A stretch of 64,000 nucleotides of DNA from Lunularia cruciata (taxonomy: Eukaryota > Streptophyta > Marchantiopsida > Lunulariales > Lunulariaceae). Positions 33,425-44,163 of the stretch are shown one piece after another (within the stretch, counting starts at the first letter, position 1; every line of letters begins with the position of its first letter). Below the pieces are notes generated by a model, which had not been told where the DNA came from, made no database searches, and was given only the letters and a program-made list of their open reading frames with translations. The stretch is taken from positions 47,864,001 to 47,928,000 of the forward strand of contig OX419757.1 in NCBI GenBank assembly GCA_948567375.1, written 5' to 3'. The position numbers and the translations under genes are program-made.

Positions 33425-36045
33425 ATGACAAGCAATTTTCCCTCGCCATTAAGAAGTCACCCTATAGGAGATTGTGGGAAGGGAAGTAGAGTTAAAGATG
33501 TGCTGGTGTGTCAAGAAGCAATCGAGAGAGTTAATCCGGGAATAAGTAGGAAGAATAGTTCCCAGCCCAAAGTGGAAGAGAGAAAGATGGGAGGAGGGAA
33601 GAAGAATTCCAAATTTGCAGTGAGAAATCATGCAATTTGGAGGTTAGATGTGATCGCAAGAATTGAAGTCTTGAGTAGGCTTTGGATCACATTCTTGGCA
33701 TGGAACTAGAATGTTAGTTTTCTAGGGTTCATGACTAAGATCATCGAGAGTAAGTGTACGATGGCCCTAAGGAAGAAGGGAAGAGAGGTAATCCGGCTTG
33801 CTGGACAGAGTCGGATTGGAGGTTAGTACTCGGAAGAGAAGCAGGCATGGAGCATGGTGCAACGTTCTTGGAGAAGGGAGAAGTAGCCAAAGAAACCCAA
33901 GAAGTGAGAGATGCCTTCTCTTTAAAGTGCACAAAGAATAATTACAAAGTAGAGAGCTATAAGGATCCTGTCAAGAGAGAGATCGTGAGTGCTCTAGTAG
34001 CGATCTTGAAGCCAAAGAGAATGACTTATGTGATGAAGCAATAAGCGGTGTTCTTCCATAAGATGTTTGCAGGAGAGCCAATTAATTGGGCAAAGTGTCT
34101 TCATGGGAGGACAAGACAGATGGTGTGGAATTTGTGAGATAAGTTGCATCCACATTACATTGTGCTATTTGCAGCCCATTTCTATCTGGAGCTGAACTTA
34201 CACAATGCGGCAGAGCGCAATAGGATAGTATCGCATTTCCATCCTGACTTAAGAAGAGATGCCGATGCGGAGGAGCAGCAATACATTCTTCAGATCAGGA
34301 GTAGTGATGAGTACTACACACAAATGGGGAAGAGTGTGCAGTTGGAAGTGAGTACTTCAAAGTCAAAGAGGAGGAGTCGACAAGGAGAAGAAGAAGAAGT
34401 TGAGAAAGCAAGACCTTGGAAGGCTAGAAAGGTAAACCCAAGGAAAGGAATGGTGGTCATTGCATCATCAAAGGGAGAATTGGAAGAAGAAGCCGAGTAC
34501 AAGTCCAAAGACTTGGAAAGAGAAGAAGAACCCGAGTTCACACTGTAGAGTGGAGACACAAGTAGTGATAGCGATGATGGAGGGGAGATGACATTGGTAC
34601 TTGAGGAAGAGGAAGCCAAGATGGAGACCAAGGAGAAAAGTAACTCAAAATTGGAAGACAAAGTGCTAGAGCAAGAGGAGAAGAGAGTTACCATTCAAAG
34701 AGGAGTTTGTTCCAGACAAAAGGTGAAGTGTGGAGCGGGGCTAAGTAAGGTAAGAGAAGAGGAGGATGGAAGTTCAAGGAGCAAAGCATCCATTCCTATA
34801 AGGCGACTGCGGCTTAGAAGAAAGTGTCGAGTGAGGAAGAGGTGAAGAAGGAGATCACTCTGCAAGTCGAGGTAACCTCGAGTGAAGGAGTAGAGAACCT
34901 GTGGGAGGTTGTGTGCCCATTGTTAGTAAAGTTAGAGCACATGAAGAAGGAGATGCAGTCAAAGTGTCCGGAGGTGAAGATTGTGTTGCAGGTGTTAGCA
35001 AGATTAGAAGAAGAGAACTCTGAATTAAAGAAGAGTATAATCCAAGGTGGAGAGGAAAGGGAAGTACTATGAGTAGATGCAGTAGTATAGATTCAAGTGA
35101 TTGAGAACTTGAGAAGAGAAGTGAGGAATAGGGAGGAACTAATAGAGAAAAATGTTATAGCAAGGGAAAGACAAATAGTTGAGTATGAAATCTTGAAGTA
35201 GCAGTTTGCTGACTCTTTCTCTACTACTCTTGCCATAGCATGGATAATTAGAAATTATCCATGCTATGGCAAGAGTAGCAGAGAAAGAGCAAGAGCTTGA
35301 TAGGGTGATGGAGAGTGTAGAGGAGAAGAAGCAACTGTGGCAACGAGAGTTGATAGTGAGATATAGAGAGGAAGAAAGGTTGAGAGAGTTACTTTGCAAT
35401 CAAGAGGAAAAGATTGTGCAGAAAGAGAAGGAGAAGGAAGCTGTGAAAGCCGAGTTCAAAGCGGAATTAGCAATGTATAGAGAAGATTGGCTTGCAGATC
35501 AAGAACGGGAGAGGAAAATGAGATTGGAGCCATTGAAGGAGATTGTGATCAAGATGAATGCGATGCTAAGTGCAGAGGCCAACATGTGCATTGAAGAAAC
35601 GAGAGTACATGAGTTGAAGTTGTTGGTGCAGGAGACAAGGAGGAGAAATATGAAGGACAAAGACTTTAATGCCTTACTTATCAGTCTAAGAACTCGTGTA
35701 GATAGAAAGATATTGGAGGTAGAAGACAATATCACAATCAGATTAGACTTAGTAAAATTAGAGATAGATAAACTTCAGAAGGATGTCAAAGCAAAACCCA
35801 AAGTAGATAACATAGGAGTACAGATGTCTTTGGAGTTACCATTGGAGACATTAGAGAAGAGTGGGTCGGGAGATAAGGAGTTAGATAGATTACCTACTAG
35901 TGGAATTTCAGATCAGGAAAGAGAACTGTTAGATTTGGTAGAGGAATTAGGAGTTGTGAAACACGAGGATAGAGTAGTAGTAAGTGAAGTTACTTCAGGT
36001 TTGGGTTTGAAAGCCGAGGAAGAAGTAGACATCGGATCGGATTAG
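33425..36045 (+). pseudogene. giant-LTR protein: unknown N domain, acidic linker, coiled coil
   Basis: I do not recognise this protein family. The N-terminal part (33425-34340) has NHAIWRLDVIARI, RGNPACWTESDWRLVLG, NYKVESYKDP, INWAKCLHGR and HYIVLFAAHFYLELNL, blocks shared with all other copies. A basic/acidic linker follows to about 34850. The C-terminal part (34824-36045) is rich in Glu, Lys and Leu with heptad-like spacing, especially the uninterrupted 259-codon stretch 35266-36045, and would form a long coiled coil. Stops at 33708, 34044, 34138 and 34548 and a frame change near 34830 break it. An inverted repeat at 35213-35289 is peculiar to this copy. It lies wholly within an LTR. Confidence 0.7.
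35213..35289 (+). repeat. near-perfect 37-base foldback
   Basis: Arms 35213-35249 and 35253-35289 are reverse complements with one mismatch and a 3-base loop. The right arm is part of the coiled-coil frame. The left arm is an inverted duplicate not seen in the other copies, suggesting a local template-switch event. Confidence 0.92.
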
Positions 36046-36161
36046 AAACAGTTTTGAGATTTGAAGAAGTAGATATGAAGAGGTGCATTGTTAGTTTGGA
36101 TCTGTATGTTAGAAGAGTTGTTGTAGAACGGTATAGTTGTTAGAACTGTCATTTGCTTCAC

Positions 36162-36168
36162 TATTTAA
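36162..36168 (+). promoter_or_regulatory. TATA-like box 2 in giant LTR
   Basis: TATTTAA in the context CACTATTTAAGAGTGGC. The equivalent position carries ACTATTTAAG at 43402-43410, and TTAAATA (reverse) at 60027-60033. It lies about 670 bases before the LTR end, a plausible start for the genomic transcript. Confidence 0.5.
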
Positions 36169-36843
36169 GAGTGGCATTTGTAGTCTTATGTTGTTCAGTG
36201 CTCATTATTCTAAGAATAGATAAAGCAAAATGTTGTGAAGCAGTGCTCATCGCTTGAGCTTGATTCTGAGTATCAACATTGTGTTTGTGTTTGTGAGTGC
36301 GTGGAGCAATTTGAAGTGCAAGTCAGTGTGCTTGTTGGATGTTGGATTCCGCAACCTTGATCTTTACTCTATGTGTTTGATCCTGAATGAAGTGCAATCA
36401 AAGTAATGCTTTGACAGATTTGAGAAGAATTGTAGTGTTGGTAGTATTTTGCATTTATGAGTGCAGCGTGAAGTTGATGTGAAACAATTTGATCAAGGAA
36501 GTTGTCCCTTTAGTGGAGGAGTAGAACACAATTCTGAAGCAAAGTCATTTTGCAATGAAGTGCCATTTTTGGGAGAGCCTGAATTATCACAATCAAGATT
36601 GTTTGGAAAGAATTGAAGGTGTTGTGATTAAGAAGTATTAATCTGTGACAATACTGCAAATCATTACTTGTTACTCTCTTCTGGGTATGGTTTCTACCTG
36701 AGAGATTAAAGACGCAATCAAGAAGAACTACATTGTTACTGTTTGATTTCATATTTGACCAATTCAGACTCGTATCTCTATGGGAATAAACTTTACTTAC
36801 CTGATTACCACAAAAGTGATATTTTCTGGGTTATCACAAAATG

Positions 36844-37104
36844 ATAACCTCATGAATTGCCGCCATGACTATTACTCTATCATAATACTTTATAGTTTAT
36901 CTAAGTTAACATGTAGATGCAATACATCTACCATTACGATTGGAAGTACCAAGGGTTCATCAAACAAGGTGATTGCATTTAGAAAATTCTACCCAAAGCA
37001 TGAGATGATAAACTACATGAAATGATGCTTGGGTAGTACATGGACAAAAAAATCTCAATGTTTTGATAGAAATGGATTTAGTGGTCTATAAATTCCATCC
37101 ATCC
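36844..37104 (-). other. leader between PBS and gag of the HSE-LTR gypsy
   Basis: This leader is shared with 40191-40352, the leader of a second copy on the plus strand (GGATGGATGGAATTTATAG block). No reading frame is assigned. Confidence 0.65.
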
Positions 37105-37109
37105 AATTC

Positions 37110-37124
37110 TTGCTTTGATACCAA
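37110..37124 (-). other. primer-binding site, initiator Met tRNA type
   Basis: Minus strand reads T, then TGGTATCAAAGCA, directly after the 5' LTR. It resembles the TGGTATCAGAGC complement of plant initiator methionine tRNA used by many LTR elements. The second copy at 40178-40190 reads TGGTATTAGAGCA. Confidence 0.7.
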
Positions 37125-37609
37125 TATAAAAGACCAAGACCAAGGAGAGAAATAGGAGAATGGAAGACCGTAGTGAGAGATCACATTGGGATGCTTGAAT
37201 GAAGGAAAATCTGAATGCCTAGCATGAACTTGGGCTTTGTTTTTTATAGAGAGAATACAAGGCTCTTGAGAAGCTTCTCAAGAAGCTTCCTTAAGCCACC
37301 TTCTTGGAATACAAGCCAAGTTAACCAAGAAGCTTCTCAAGAAGCTTCCTTCTAGAAGCCATCTACTTGGCATGCAAGCTAAGCTAGTTGGAAGCTTCCC
37401 AAGAAGCTACCTTGGAATGCAAGCTAAGCTAACCAAGAAGCTTCCCAAAAATCTTCCTTCTAGAGGTCACCACTTGGCATGCACATTACCCAATAATTTG
37501 AAGGTACCAAGTAGCTTCCTAGATATTTCTAGAATATTCTAGGCTAATTTGCCTTATTTGCTACTTTGTTAGCCTTGACTAACTTGTCAATAAACTCCAT
37601 ATTGTTACA
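37125..37609 (-). repeat. 5' LTR of the HSE-LTR gypsy
   Basis: 485 bases, same family as 27477-27966. The minus strand begins TGTAACAATATGG and ends CTTTTATA. It contains GAAGCTTC palindromes (37270-37450) and a TTCTAGAATATTCTAG block (about 37527-37542). The TSD base block CAATG follows at 37610-37614. Confidence 0.87.
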
Positions 37610-37614
37610 CAATG

Positions 37615-38290
37615 TGTATATTGTCTACCAAGGAGGGGAATATACAACCTAGCATAGCCAAAGTAGTAAATAAGAGAGCTCTAAAGTCATCCATGGCAAA
37701 TAAAGGTCCCTCTTAAGGATCTCCTTGTCCTGTACTAACAATTGACTCCAAGATGGTGACTCCCTCTTATGATGAACCATGCTAATAGTAAAGGGAAGCA
37801 AGAGAACCATAGAATGACCACACAAAAGAAATAAGACTCACCAAGGATCCACTAGCCTCCATAAGCTCTCTAAAGATGGATGCCCAAGAGATGCTATTAC
37901 AAGCATTCTCTATATCCATCTATAGGATGACTCACTTTGGATGGATATCCAAAAATGCCCTGATGCTTAGGGATATAGCCTCACAACCTCCAAGTGAGTT
38001 ACCTTAGACTGATGAGAGTTGAGGTGTTGTCGAAAGTGAAATAATGTTGAAGGACAATGGTACAACTGACCAAGCACAAAAAGATCTCTCCAAGATCAAT
38101 TGGTCTAATGTCTCTTTTTTCCTTCTCCATTGCAAGAAGATGAATAACACCTAACACCTGACTAACTAATGTAGGAATATATTCCCTCACTTTTGCTATA
38201 GCTACCTAAAATAGCTTAGTAAATCCACTAGAAGGATCATCTGCTTGACGTCAATCTTTAAGATACTCATATACCATCCCTTACAACCCT
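37615..38290 (-). pseudogene. LINE reverse transcriptase, N-terminal half
   Basis: Minus-strand fragments read IDIENACNSISWASIF, a FVWSFYGS block and an IVSTGQGDPLRG block, the usual order of a LINE RT up to the catalytic site. The last codons (VDNIHI) correspond to the A/V-D-D-x-H-I motif, with the second Asp changed to Asn. The coding sequence continues at 27471 on the other side of the inserted gypsy element. Confidence 0.7.
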
Positions 38291-38394
38291 TTTAAAGAGA
38301 AGCAAGGAGTAATGCATGACATAGATGCAAAAAGCAAGCTATCAAGACATAAAACTACTCAAGTTGATAATCCAAGACCTCTAATGGTTTTCAT
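38291..38394. other. junction between LINE and PHD-type gypsy
   Basis: Short boundary segment with no assigned sequence. Confidence 0.3.
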
Positions 38395-39035
38395 GCATAT
38401 ATATATTGCTACACAACATACATCATTGTCAAAACACTATAGAAGCACAACTCACACATAAGTCATACATGGACTCTCAAGTGCCACAATAATCAGTTTG
38501 TTCACACAACTCAAATCACACTCAATCAAATCAGTACTTGATCTGTCACTCAACAATCTGCTAACAATTGGGCACTTATTATAGTCAAGCCATACTCACT
38601 CTAGCTAGGAGAATCCAAGTGATGCTTGCCGGCCTCTATCCATCATAGCCAAGAATTAGAAGGCTCAACATTAGGGAAGTGAGCTCTCTGGAGCTACACT
38701 TCAAAAATATACCCCTTGGATTCCAACCCTAATGGTCTGTTGATGGCACATCCAATGGTGTGAATGGTGCAAGTGATGGTGGGTCCTACCATGTAGTCAA
38801 TACCTTGAACACAAAATCTGATTGTCAACAAGTAGTCTTTGAGTAACTACCAAAATACTCCTTACTACCAACACTACTACTCTAGAGTCCAAGCAATCTA
38901 GGTGCAATGCTACAAATAGCATGACAACTATCATGTGTATATGTACATTGCTATACAACATACATCTCTATCAACATCACACAATATAGAAGCAAAAATC
39001 ACACATATGTCATGCATGGACTCTCAAGTGCCACA
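38395..39035 (-). repeat. LTR of the inverted PHD-type gypsy
   Basis: Minus strand begins TGTGGCACTTGAGAG at 39035. The same start recurs at 38488, 547 bases on, then breaks off near 38395. The plus-strand copy shows the same arrangement with 556-base spacing. Confidence 0.65.
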
Positions 39036-39211
39036 ATCGCCCCCTTAGCTGGTGGTTAGGTTCCTCTAACTCCAAATAGCCATCCATTCCAAGTATATGG
39101 TATACCCTATGGTGGGCAAAAGATCAAGAAGTTGGGTGCTATTGAGCCCTATCATTAGTCACTTGTGTGCAATCTATATCATATAAAGGATGAAATAGCT
39201 ATAGGTCAAGT

Positions 39212-39346
39212 ACATCTAGGGCATAACTACTATCCTTGAGGAACCATCATGAGAGGAGGAGTCATACATGCCATATGGTATCCTCTCAAACAACTATCAT
39301 ACACTAACATAGTAGCAACTCCACCAAAAGAGCCATATAACATACA
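39212..39346 (-). pseudogene. PHD-finger-like module, second copy
   Basis: Minus strand keeps CMLY, SCLRGYHMACMTPPL and LCPRC with the same spacing as 7818-7952. Here the second and third Cys have become Tyr but the HMAC Cys is intact. Two adjacent TAG codons replace the position before LCPRC. Independent losses in the two copies imply a functional zinc finger in their ancestor. Confidence 0.7.
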
Positions 39347-39746
39347 CTACAAGTCTACATGTACAACTTCCAAGCTTGGTTCCATAGTACCATCAATGTT
39401 TGGGAGGTAGTATGGTGCACAATTGCACACATGATCCTTCCAAACAACACCATCACGTCCTTCCAACACAAGGACTTCAGATGGCAAAACCTCAAACACT
39501 CTCAAGATAGTGCAGCCTATAGAAACATCAAGTGTCATTGGTGTTGTCTACAATAGATATACATAATTACTTGGATAAAATCAACGGATCAAGGGTCTAT
39601 AACCTCCTCCTCAAATGGTAGCATAGTCTAAGGTATCCTTATGCTCAATAATTGCCAAGTTCACAAAGGCCATTGGCATCACTCTTTGAAAGATCTCTGC
39701 TTGTTGAGAACATGCACTCATCTAGATCATCCAAGTCCAACACTAT

Positions 39747-40176
39747 TATAACAATATAGAATTTAGCAATGAAGTTAGTTAGTGCTAACAATGTAGCAAG
39801 TAGGCCAAATTAGCCTAGAATATTCTAGAAGTATCTAGAAAACTTCTTAGGAAGCTTCTTGGCTAGCTTAGCTTGCACTCCAAGTTGATAGTTTTTAAAA
39901 GGAAGCTTCTAGAAGCTTCCAACTAGCTTAGCTTGCACGCCAAGTAGCCAACTTCCAGAAGGAATTTGTCTACTTGAGAAGCTTCTTGGTTAACTTAGCT
40001 TGCACTCCAAGAAAGTAGCTCAAGGAAACTTCTTGAGAAGCTTCCCAAGAGCCTTATATGCCTCATATAAATACCAAGGCCAAAGCTCATGCTAGGCATT
40101 CGGAGTTTCCCACACTCGAGTATCCCAATGTAATCATCCATTCTCCTAGTTCTCTCTTTGGTCTTGGTCTTTTACA
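39747..40176 (+). repeat. LTR with HSE-like motifs, plus orientation
   Basis: 430 bases, begins TATAACAATATAG (from TGTAACA) and ends CTTTTACA. CTAGAATATTCTAGAAG lies at about 39815-39832, GAAGCTTC palindromes at 39850-40050, and a TATA box TATAAATA at 40066-40073. A primer-binding site (40178-40190) and leader (40191-40352) follow, so this is a 5' LTR. The rest of the element is cut off by the insertion at 40353. Confidence 0.87.
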
Positions 40177-40352
40177 TTGGTATTAGAGCAAGAATGAGAT
40201 GGATGGAATTTATAGACCACCAAATTCATTTCCACCAAACCATTGGGATTTTTGTGTCAAGGTACTACCGAAGCATCATTTTACATAATTCATCACCTCA
40301 TGTTTTGGGCAGAATTTTCTAAATACAATCAACTTGTTTGAGGATCCCTTGA

Positions 40353-43300
40353 TGTGGTACCCACATTTTTTGGCTTTTACAAGTTTTAAAGAAGAAATGC
40401 GTTGGTAAAGCCAAAAGAGGGCTAAATGAGGAAGAAACACAAAGAATTGTATGTTTAGCATAAACCCAAAGTAGACCTTGGGTCAAAGTCAAAAGGACTT
40501 GGGTCAGGCATATATAAGTATGAAGCCAAAAACAAAGGACTTTGTATTAGGATGTGCAACCTGATCCAAAGAACTTGTAACAACTTATCTTGGAGGTCAA
40601 CTAATCAAAAAGTACATGGGAAGAAAGTGACTACCTCAAGGCCAAGATGACCTTGACAGTGACAAGAAACCAACCTATAAAATTGGTGGGTAAATGAAGA
40701 AGTGATTGAGAATAACTGATCAATGAAAGAGTATAAAATTGAGATTTAGACAAGGAAGCGCTACAATGTCTAGATGATATCTTGTTCAAAGTCAACCCAA
40801 AGGAATGAAAACTACAAGTACGCAAGAGGAGTGGGTTAGAGTCTTGGGTCTTTCATAAGTAGAGAGTCAAGAAGCATATGATGGCTCCAAAGGGAAATGA
40901 GTTGAGTGCAGTGAGAGGTCTTGCAATTGTCAATTGGATGTAGTGGCAAGGATCAAAGTTTTGTCCAGACTTTGCATCCTATTTCTAGCCTATAATTAGA
41001 ATTTGAGCTTTCTAAGGTTCATGGCAGAAATCACTACCAACAATCACAAGGATGGGCCCAAGCATGAAGAGACAAGAGGTAATCCGGCTTGATGGATTGA
41101 GTTGGATTGGGGATCGGTCTTGGTAAGAGAAGCAAGAGAGGTAGGAAGTATCACCTTCTATCAAAAGTGTGATGCTTTGGAAGAAATTGCTGAGGTGAGG
41201 AATTATTTAAGTAGACCTCACACCAAGAATGGGTAGAAGGTGGATAGCTTCAAGGATCCAATATGAAGAGGGATCATAAGCATGATGATGGCTATGTTTA
41301 AGCCAAAGCAAACCACCTATGTAATGATGCAATAGGTAGTCTTCTTTCACTAGATGTTTGCAAGGGAGGCAATGGACTGGGCAAGGAGTTTGCACCAACA
41401 TGTTGGGCAGATGATCACCAGTTGGAGAATGGATATCCTGCTCCACTACTTTGTACCCTTTGCAACTCACTTCTACTTTGGGCTAAACCTACTTAGATTG
41501 GAGGAGAGAGGATGGATGGTGTCTCATTTTCACCCCCAATTTATGTAGAGAAGCAGATGGGGATAAATGATATTTCATCGCATGAAGGCAATGAGTATTG
41601 CTTGAAGAGTGGCAATAGACATCCCTATGCCAAGGAAGAGAAGTAGACCCAAAGGATGAATCATGCCAGTGTAGCCCCAGAAGATACAAAGACTAAATCC
41701 AAAGCCCGCACCGGTAGAAGTGAAAGACTCAACTTTGGAGGAAGAATCAAAAGGAGAAATGGAGTCAAAGAAAGAAGCCTTAGGAGCATAAGAAGAATTA
41801 ATACTATGGAGCAAAGAGTCTAGCAGTGGTAGTGAAGGAGAGGCCAAAGTTAAGCAATCAAGAGAAGGGATTGTTGGAGAAGAAGAGTGGAGTTTTATGA
41901 GGCAATTGACTACATAAAGGTAGAGAGAAGCCATGTCTGGAGTTGCTAGCAAATGAGCTGGAAGATGAAGAAGTAGGAGATGGTGCTTTGGTATTTCCAA
42001 GGGTGGCAAGAACAAAGAGAAGCACTCAAGTGGTCATTGCAGGACCAAGCAAAGCTGAAGACAAAGAAGAGACCTCAGAGGTCGAGGCATTGAAGATACA
42101 AAGATTGCATCTTTGGGATAAGGCGCCAACAAAAGAAGTGCACACCAAAGACAAAGACATTAGAGACATGGAAGGAAGATATGACGGAGTTGAGTATCTA
42201 TCAAAGATCATTTGTCCTTTGCTTGTGCTTCTACAACAAAAAAAGTGGAGCTGAAGAGCCATCATCTGGAAGTGAGGAATGAGTTGGAAGTAGTAACAAA
42301 ATGGGATGAGGTGACTTTGGAGTTGAGGAATAAGCTAACCTGAGGAGAGAAGGAAGCCAAAGAACTTTGGGCTGAAGCAGTTCTTCAGAGGAAAAGCTTG
42401 GACTTCTTGAAGAAAAACTTGTAAAGTGCAATAATTAATTGAAGGAGCAAAAGGCATTGGTCAAGAAAATGAAACATGAAGTTGCCAATGTTTGAGTAGA
42501 GGTCATACACTCAAAGGAAATTGCAGTACTAATGGAGCAAGAGCTGAAGAGTTCGAAGAAGAGCGCAATAGAGAAAGACTAAGCCTGACAACAAGATTTG
42601 ACATAACGTAATTGGGAGGAGGAACGATTGCAAGGGTTGCTCCAAGGAGTTGAAGATCACTTAGTCCAGTGTGGGCAAGAGGAGGCATTGAAAGATAAAT
42701 TTGAGGATGAGTTGACTATGTATTGGAACAAGTTGGAAGTGGAGAGAAGTAAGAAGAAGGTAGTTCCAAGTGTAGAGTTAGATGTAGTAGGAGCAATCAT
42801 GAAGGAGTTGAAAGTGATGCTAAGTACTAAAGTCAAGGTGAATTAGAAGAGGCAAGGCTGCACAAGTTGAATTTGTTGGTGCAGGAGACAAGGAAGAGGA
42901 AAGCAAAAGATCCAAAATTGAACAATCTTCTGATTCCTTTAAGAGATTGAGTAGATAGGAAAATGTTAGAGGTAGGAGACAATGTCTATCTCAGATTAGA
43001 TTTTATTAGATCAGATTTAGATTCACTTTGTAGTGAGATAAAGATGAATAAGAAGTCTGAAGTTGTAGAAGTAGGAGTGCAAGAGTCTTTGGGTGAGCTA
43101 TCTGAGGTATTAGAGAAGAGTGGGTTAGTGGATAAAGAAGTAGATAGATTACATATGTCTGCAATTGAAGTTCAGAGTGAAGAGATAGTAGAAATAGAAT
43201 ATTAGTAGGAGTAATAAAGAGACCCAAAGAACAAGAAGTACTTGTAGGAATATCAGGTCTGGAAGCCATAGTTGAGGTTGGCATTGGATTGGAGTAGTAA

Positions 43301-44075
43301 TAGATTTGAGATTTGAAGAGGTGGTTTGCTATTTTGGATCTATAGGTTGGTAAAGTTGTTGTAGAATGGTATTTTAGTCAGTAATTATTGAAGTGCTCTG
43401 ACTATTTAAGGAAGCATCTGCAATGTGTTGTTATTCAATATTTGTATCTTTGAAGTTGAGTAAAGCAAAGTGCTATAATTCAATGCTTGTTGTTTCAACT
43501 TAATTCCAAGTATCAATCTTGTGTGTGTTTGTAAAGTGTTTGGAGAATTTTGAAGTGCAAGTGAGAGTGTTGGATGTTGGATTCCACATTGCTGATTTCA
43601 TTTTGTGTGTTTAATCTTGTGTGTTTAATCTTGATCTAAGCAATGCCTTGACAAAGCAATGCCTTGATGAATCTATGCGGAATTCTAAAGTTGGTAGTAT
43701 TCTGCATTGGTGAGCACAACACGGGGTTGATTCAAAGAAATTTTGATCAAGGAAGTTGTGCTTTTAGTGGAGGGGTGGAACACAATTCTGAGGCAAAGTA
43801 GCCTTCTTCGGAAGAATCTACATTATCACAATCAAGATTGTTTGGAAAGATTTGATAGAGTTGTGATTATGAGTGTGAATTTGTGATGAGATTGTGAGTT
43901 AGTGCTTGTTACTCTCTTTTGGGTGTGGTTTCTACGTGAGAGACTAAAGAAGAGCTCAAGAAGAACCGTTTGGTTATTGCTTACTTTGTATTTGATCATT
44001 TCTGAATCATATCTCTATGGGAACAAACTTTTACTTGTTGATTATTGCAAAAGTAATACTTGCCGGGTTGTCACA
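40353..44075 (+). repeat. 5' LTR of the giant-LTR gypsy (3.7 kb)
   Basis: Begins TGTGGTACCCACA and ends GGGTTGTCACA, matching the solo LTR at 33013-36838 along its whole length. The primer-binding site and gag follow at once, proving that the coding region upstream is inside the LTR. The terminal third (43220-44075) is non-coding and includes a TATA-like box at 43403-43409. Confidence 0.88.
40860..43210 (+). pseudogene. giant-LTR protein, decayed copy
   Basis: Homologous to 33425-36045. Recognisable are AREAMDWARSLHQHVGQMI and HYFVPFATHFYFGLNLL (41354-41500), a linker, and coiled-coil stretches at 41943-42254, 42628-42846 and 42963-43205. At the position that is TAG in the copies at 34546 and 63824, this copy reads TGG (41807-41809). 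No long intact frame remains. Confidence 0.7.
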
Positions 44076-44082
44076 TGATTTT

Positions 44083-44100
44083 TGGCACTATTGCCAAGGA
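44083..44100 (+). other. primer-binding site of the giant-LTR gypsy
   Basis: TGGCACTATTGCCAAGGA lies seven bases after the LTR. It resembles the TGGCGCCGTTGCC-type site complementary to aspartate tRNA used by several plant gypsy lineages, with some changes. Confidence 0.6.
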
Positions 44101-44163
44101 TAAAAATCTTGGGAGTGGAAGAATAAAAAGCCAAATTTGAAACTGGGTATCCAACCAATAAGA

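Larger units (their letters stand above)
33013..36838 (+). repeat. solo giant LTR (3.8 kb) containing a coding region
   Basis: This unit begins TGTGGCACACACA, ends GGGTTATCACA and is flanked by AAATG at 33008-33012 and 36839-36843. TG...CA ends plus a 5-base TSD define a solo LTR. It matches the 5' LTR at 40353-44075 and the copies at 57345-63999. Inside are a TATA-like box at 33398-33405, a long coding region (33425-36045) on the same strand as the LTR, and a second TATA-like box at 36162-36168. It is inserted antisense in the HSE-LTR gypsy element. Confidence 0.9.
27477..37609 (-). mobile_element. gypsy element with HSE-like LTRs, nested in a LINE
   Basis: A 10.1-kb minus-strand insertion: 5' LTR 37125-37609, primer-binding site next to it, gag, zinc knuckle, protease, RT, RNase H, integrase, chromodomain-like tail, polypurine tract and 3' LTR 27477-27966. 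The ends are flanked by CAATG (37610-37614) and TGATG (27472-27476), a 5-base TSD with two transitions. Two later insertions sit inside (31716-32383 and 33013-36838). Without them and their TSD copies the element is about 5.6 kb, a normal gypsy size. All reading frames are broken. Confidence 0.85.
38395..39746 (-). mobile_element. inverted partial copy of the PHD-type gypsy
   Basis: Minus strand, from high to low coordinates: end of integrase (39746-39560), the spacer block with VFEVLPSEVLVLEGRDGVVWKDH, the PHD-like module (39346-39212), polypurine tract (near 39037-39050, GGGGGC on the minus strand) and LTR from 39035. Its integrase end is cut by the HSE-type LTR at 39747. Similarity to 7390-8835 is obvious throughout, with many transition differences. 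Confidence 0.83.

Noticed and set aside
35266-36045. 259-codon coiled-coil frame as a host myosin- or SMC-like gene
   Set aside because: It lies inside an LTR with TSDs and recurs in all LTR copies. Coiled-coil composition alone gives false matches.
40178-40190. Partial tRNA-like sequence (TGGTATTAGAGCA)
   Set aside because: It abuts an LTR end and is a primer-binding site, complementary to a tRNA 3' end, not a tRNA gene.
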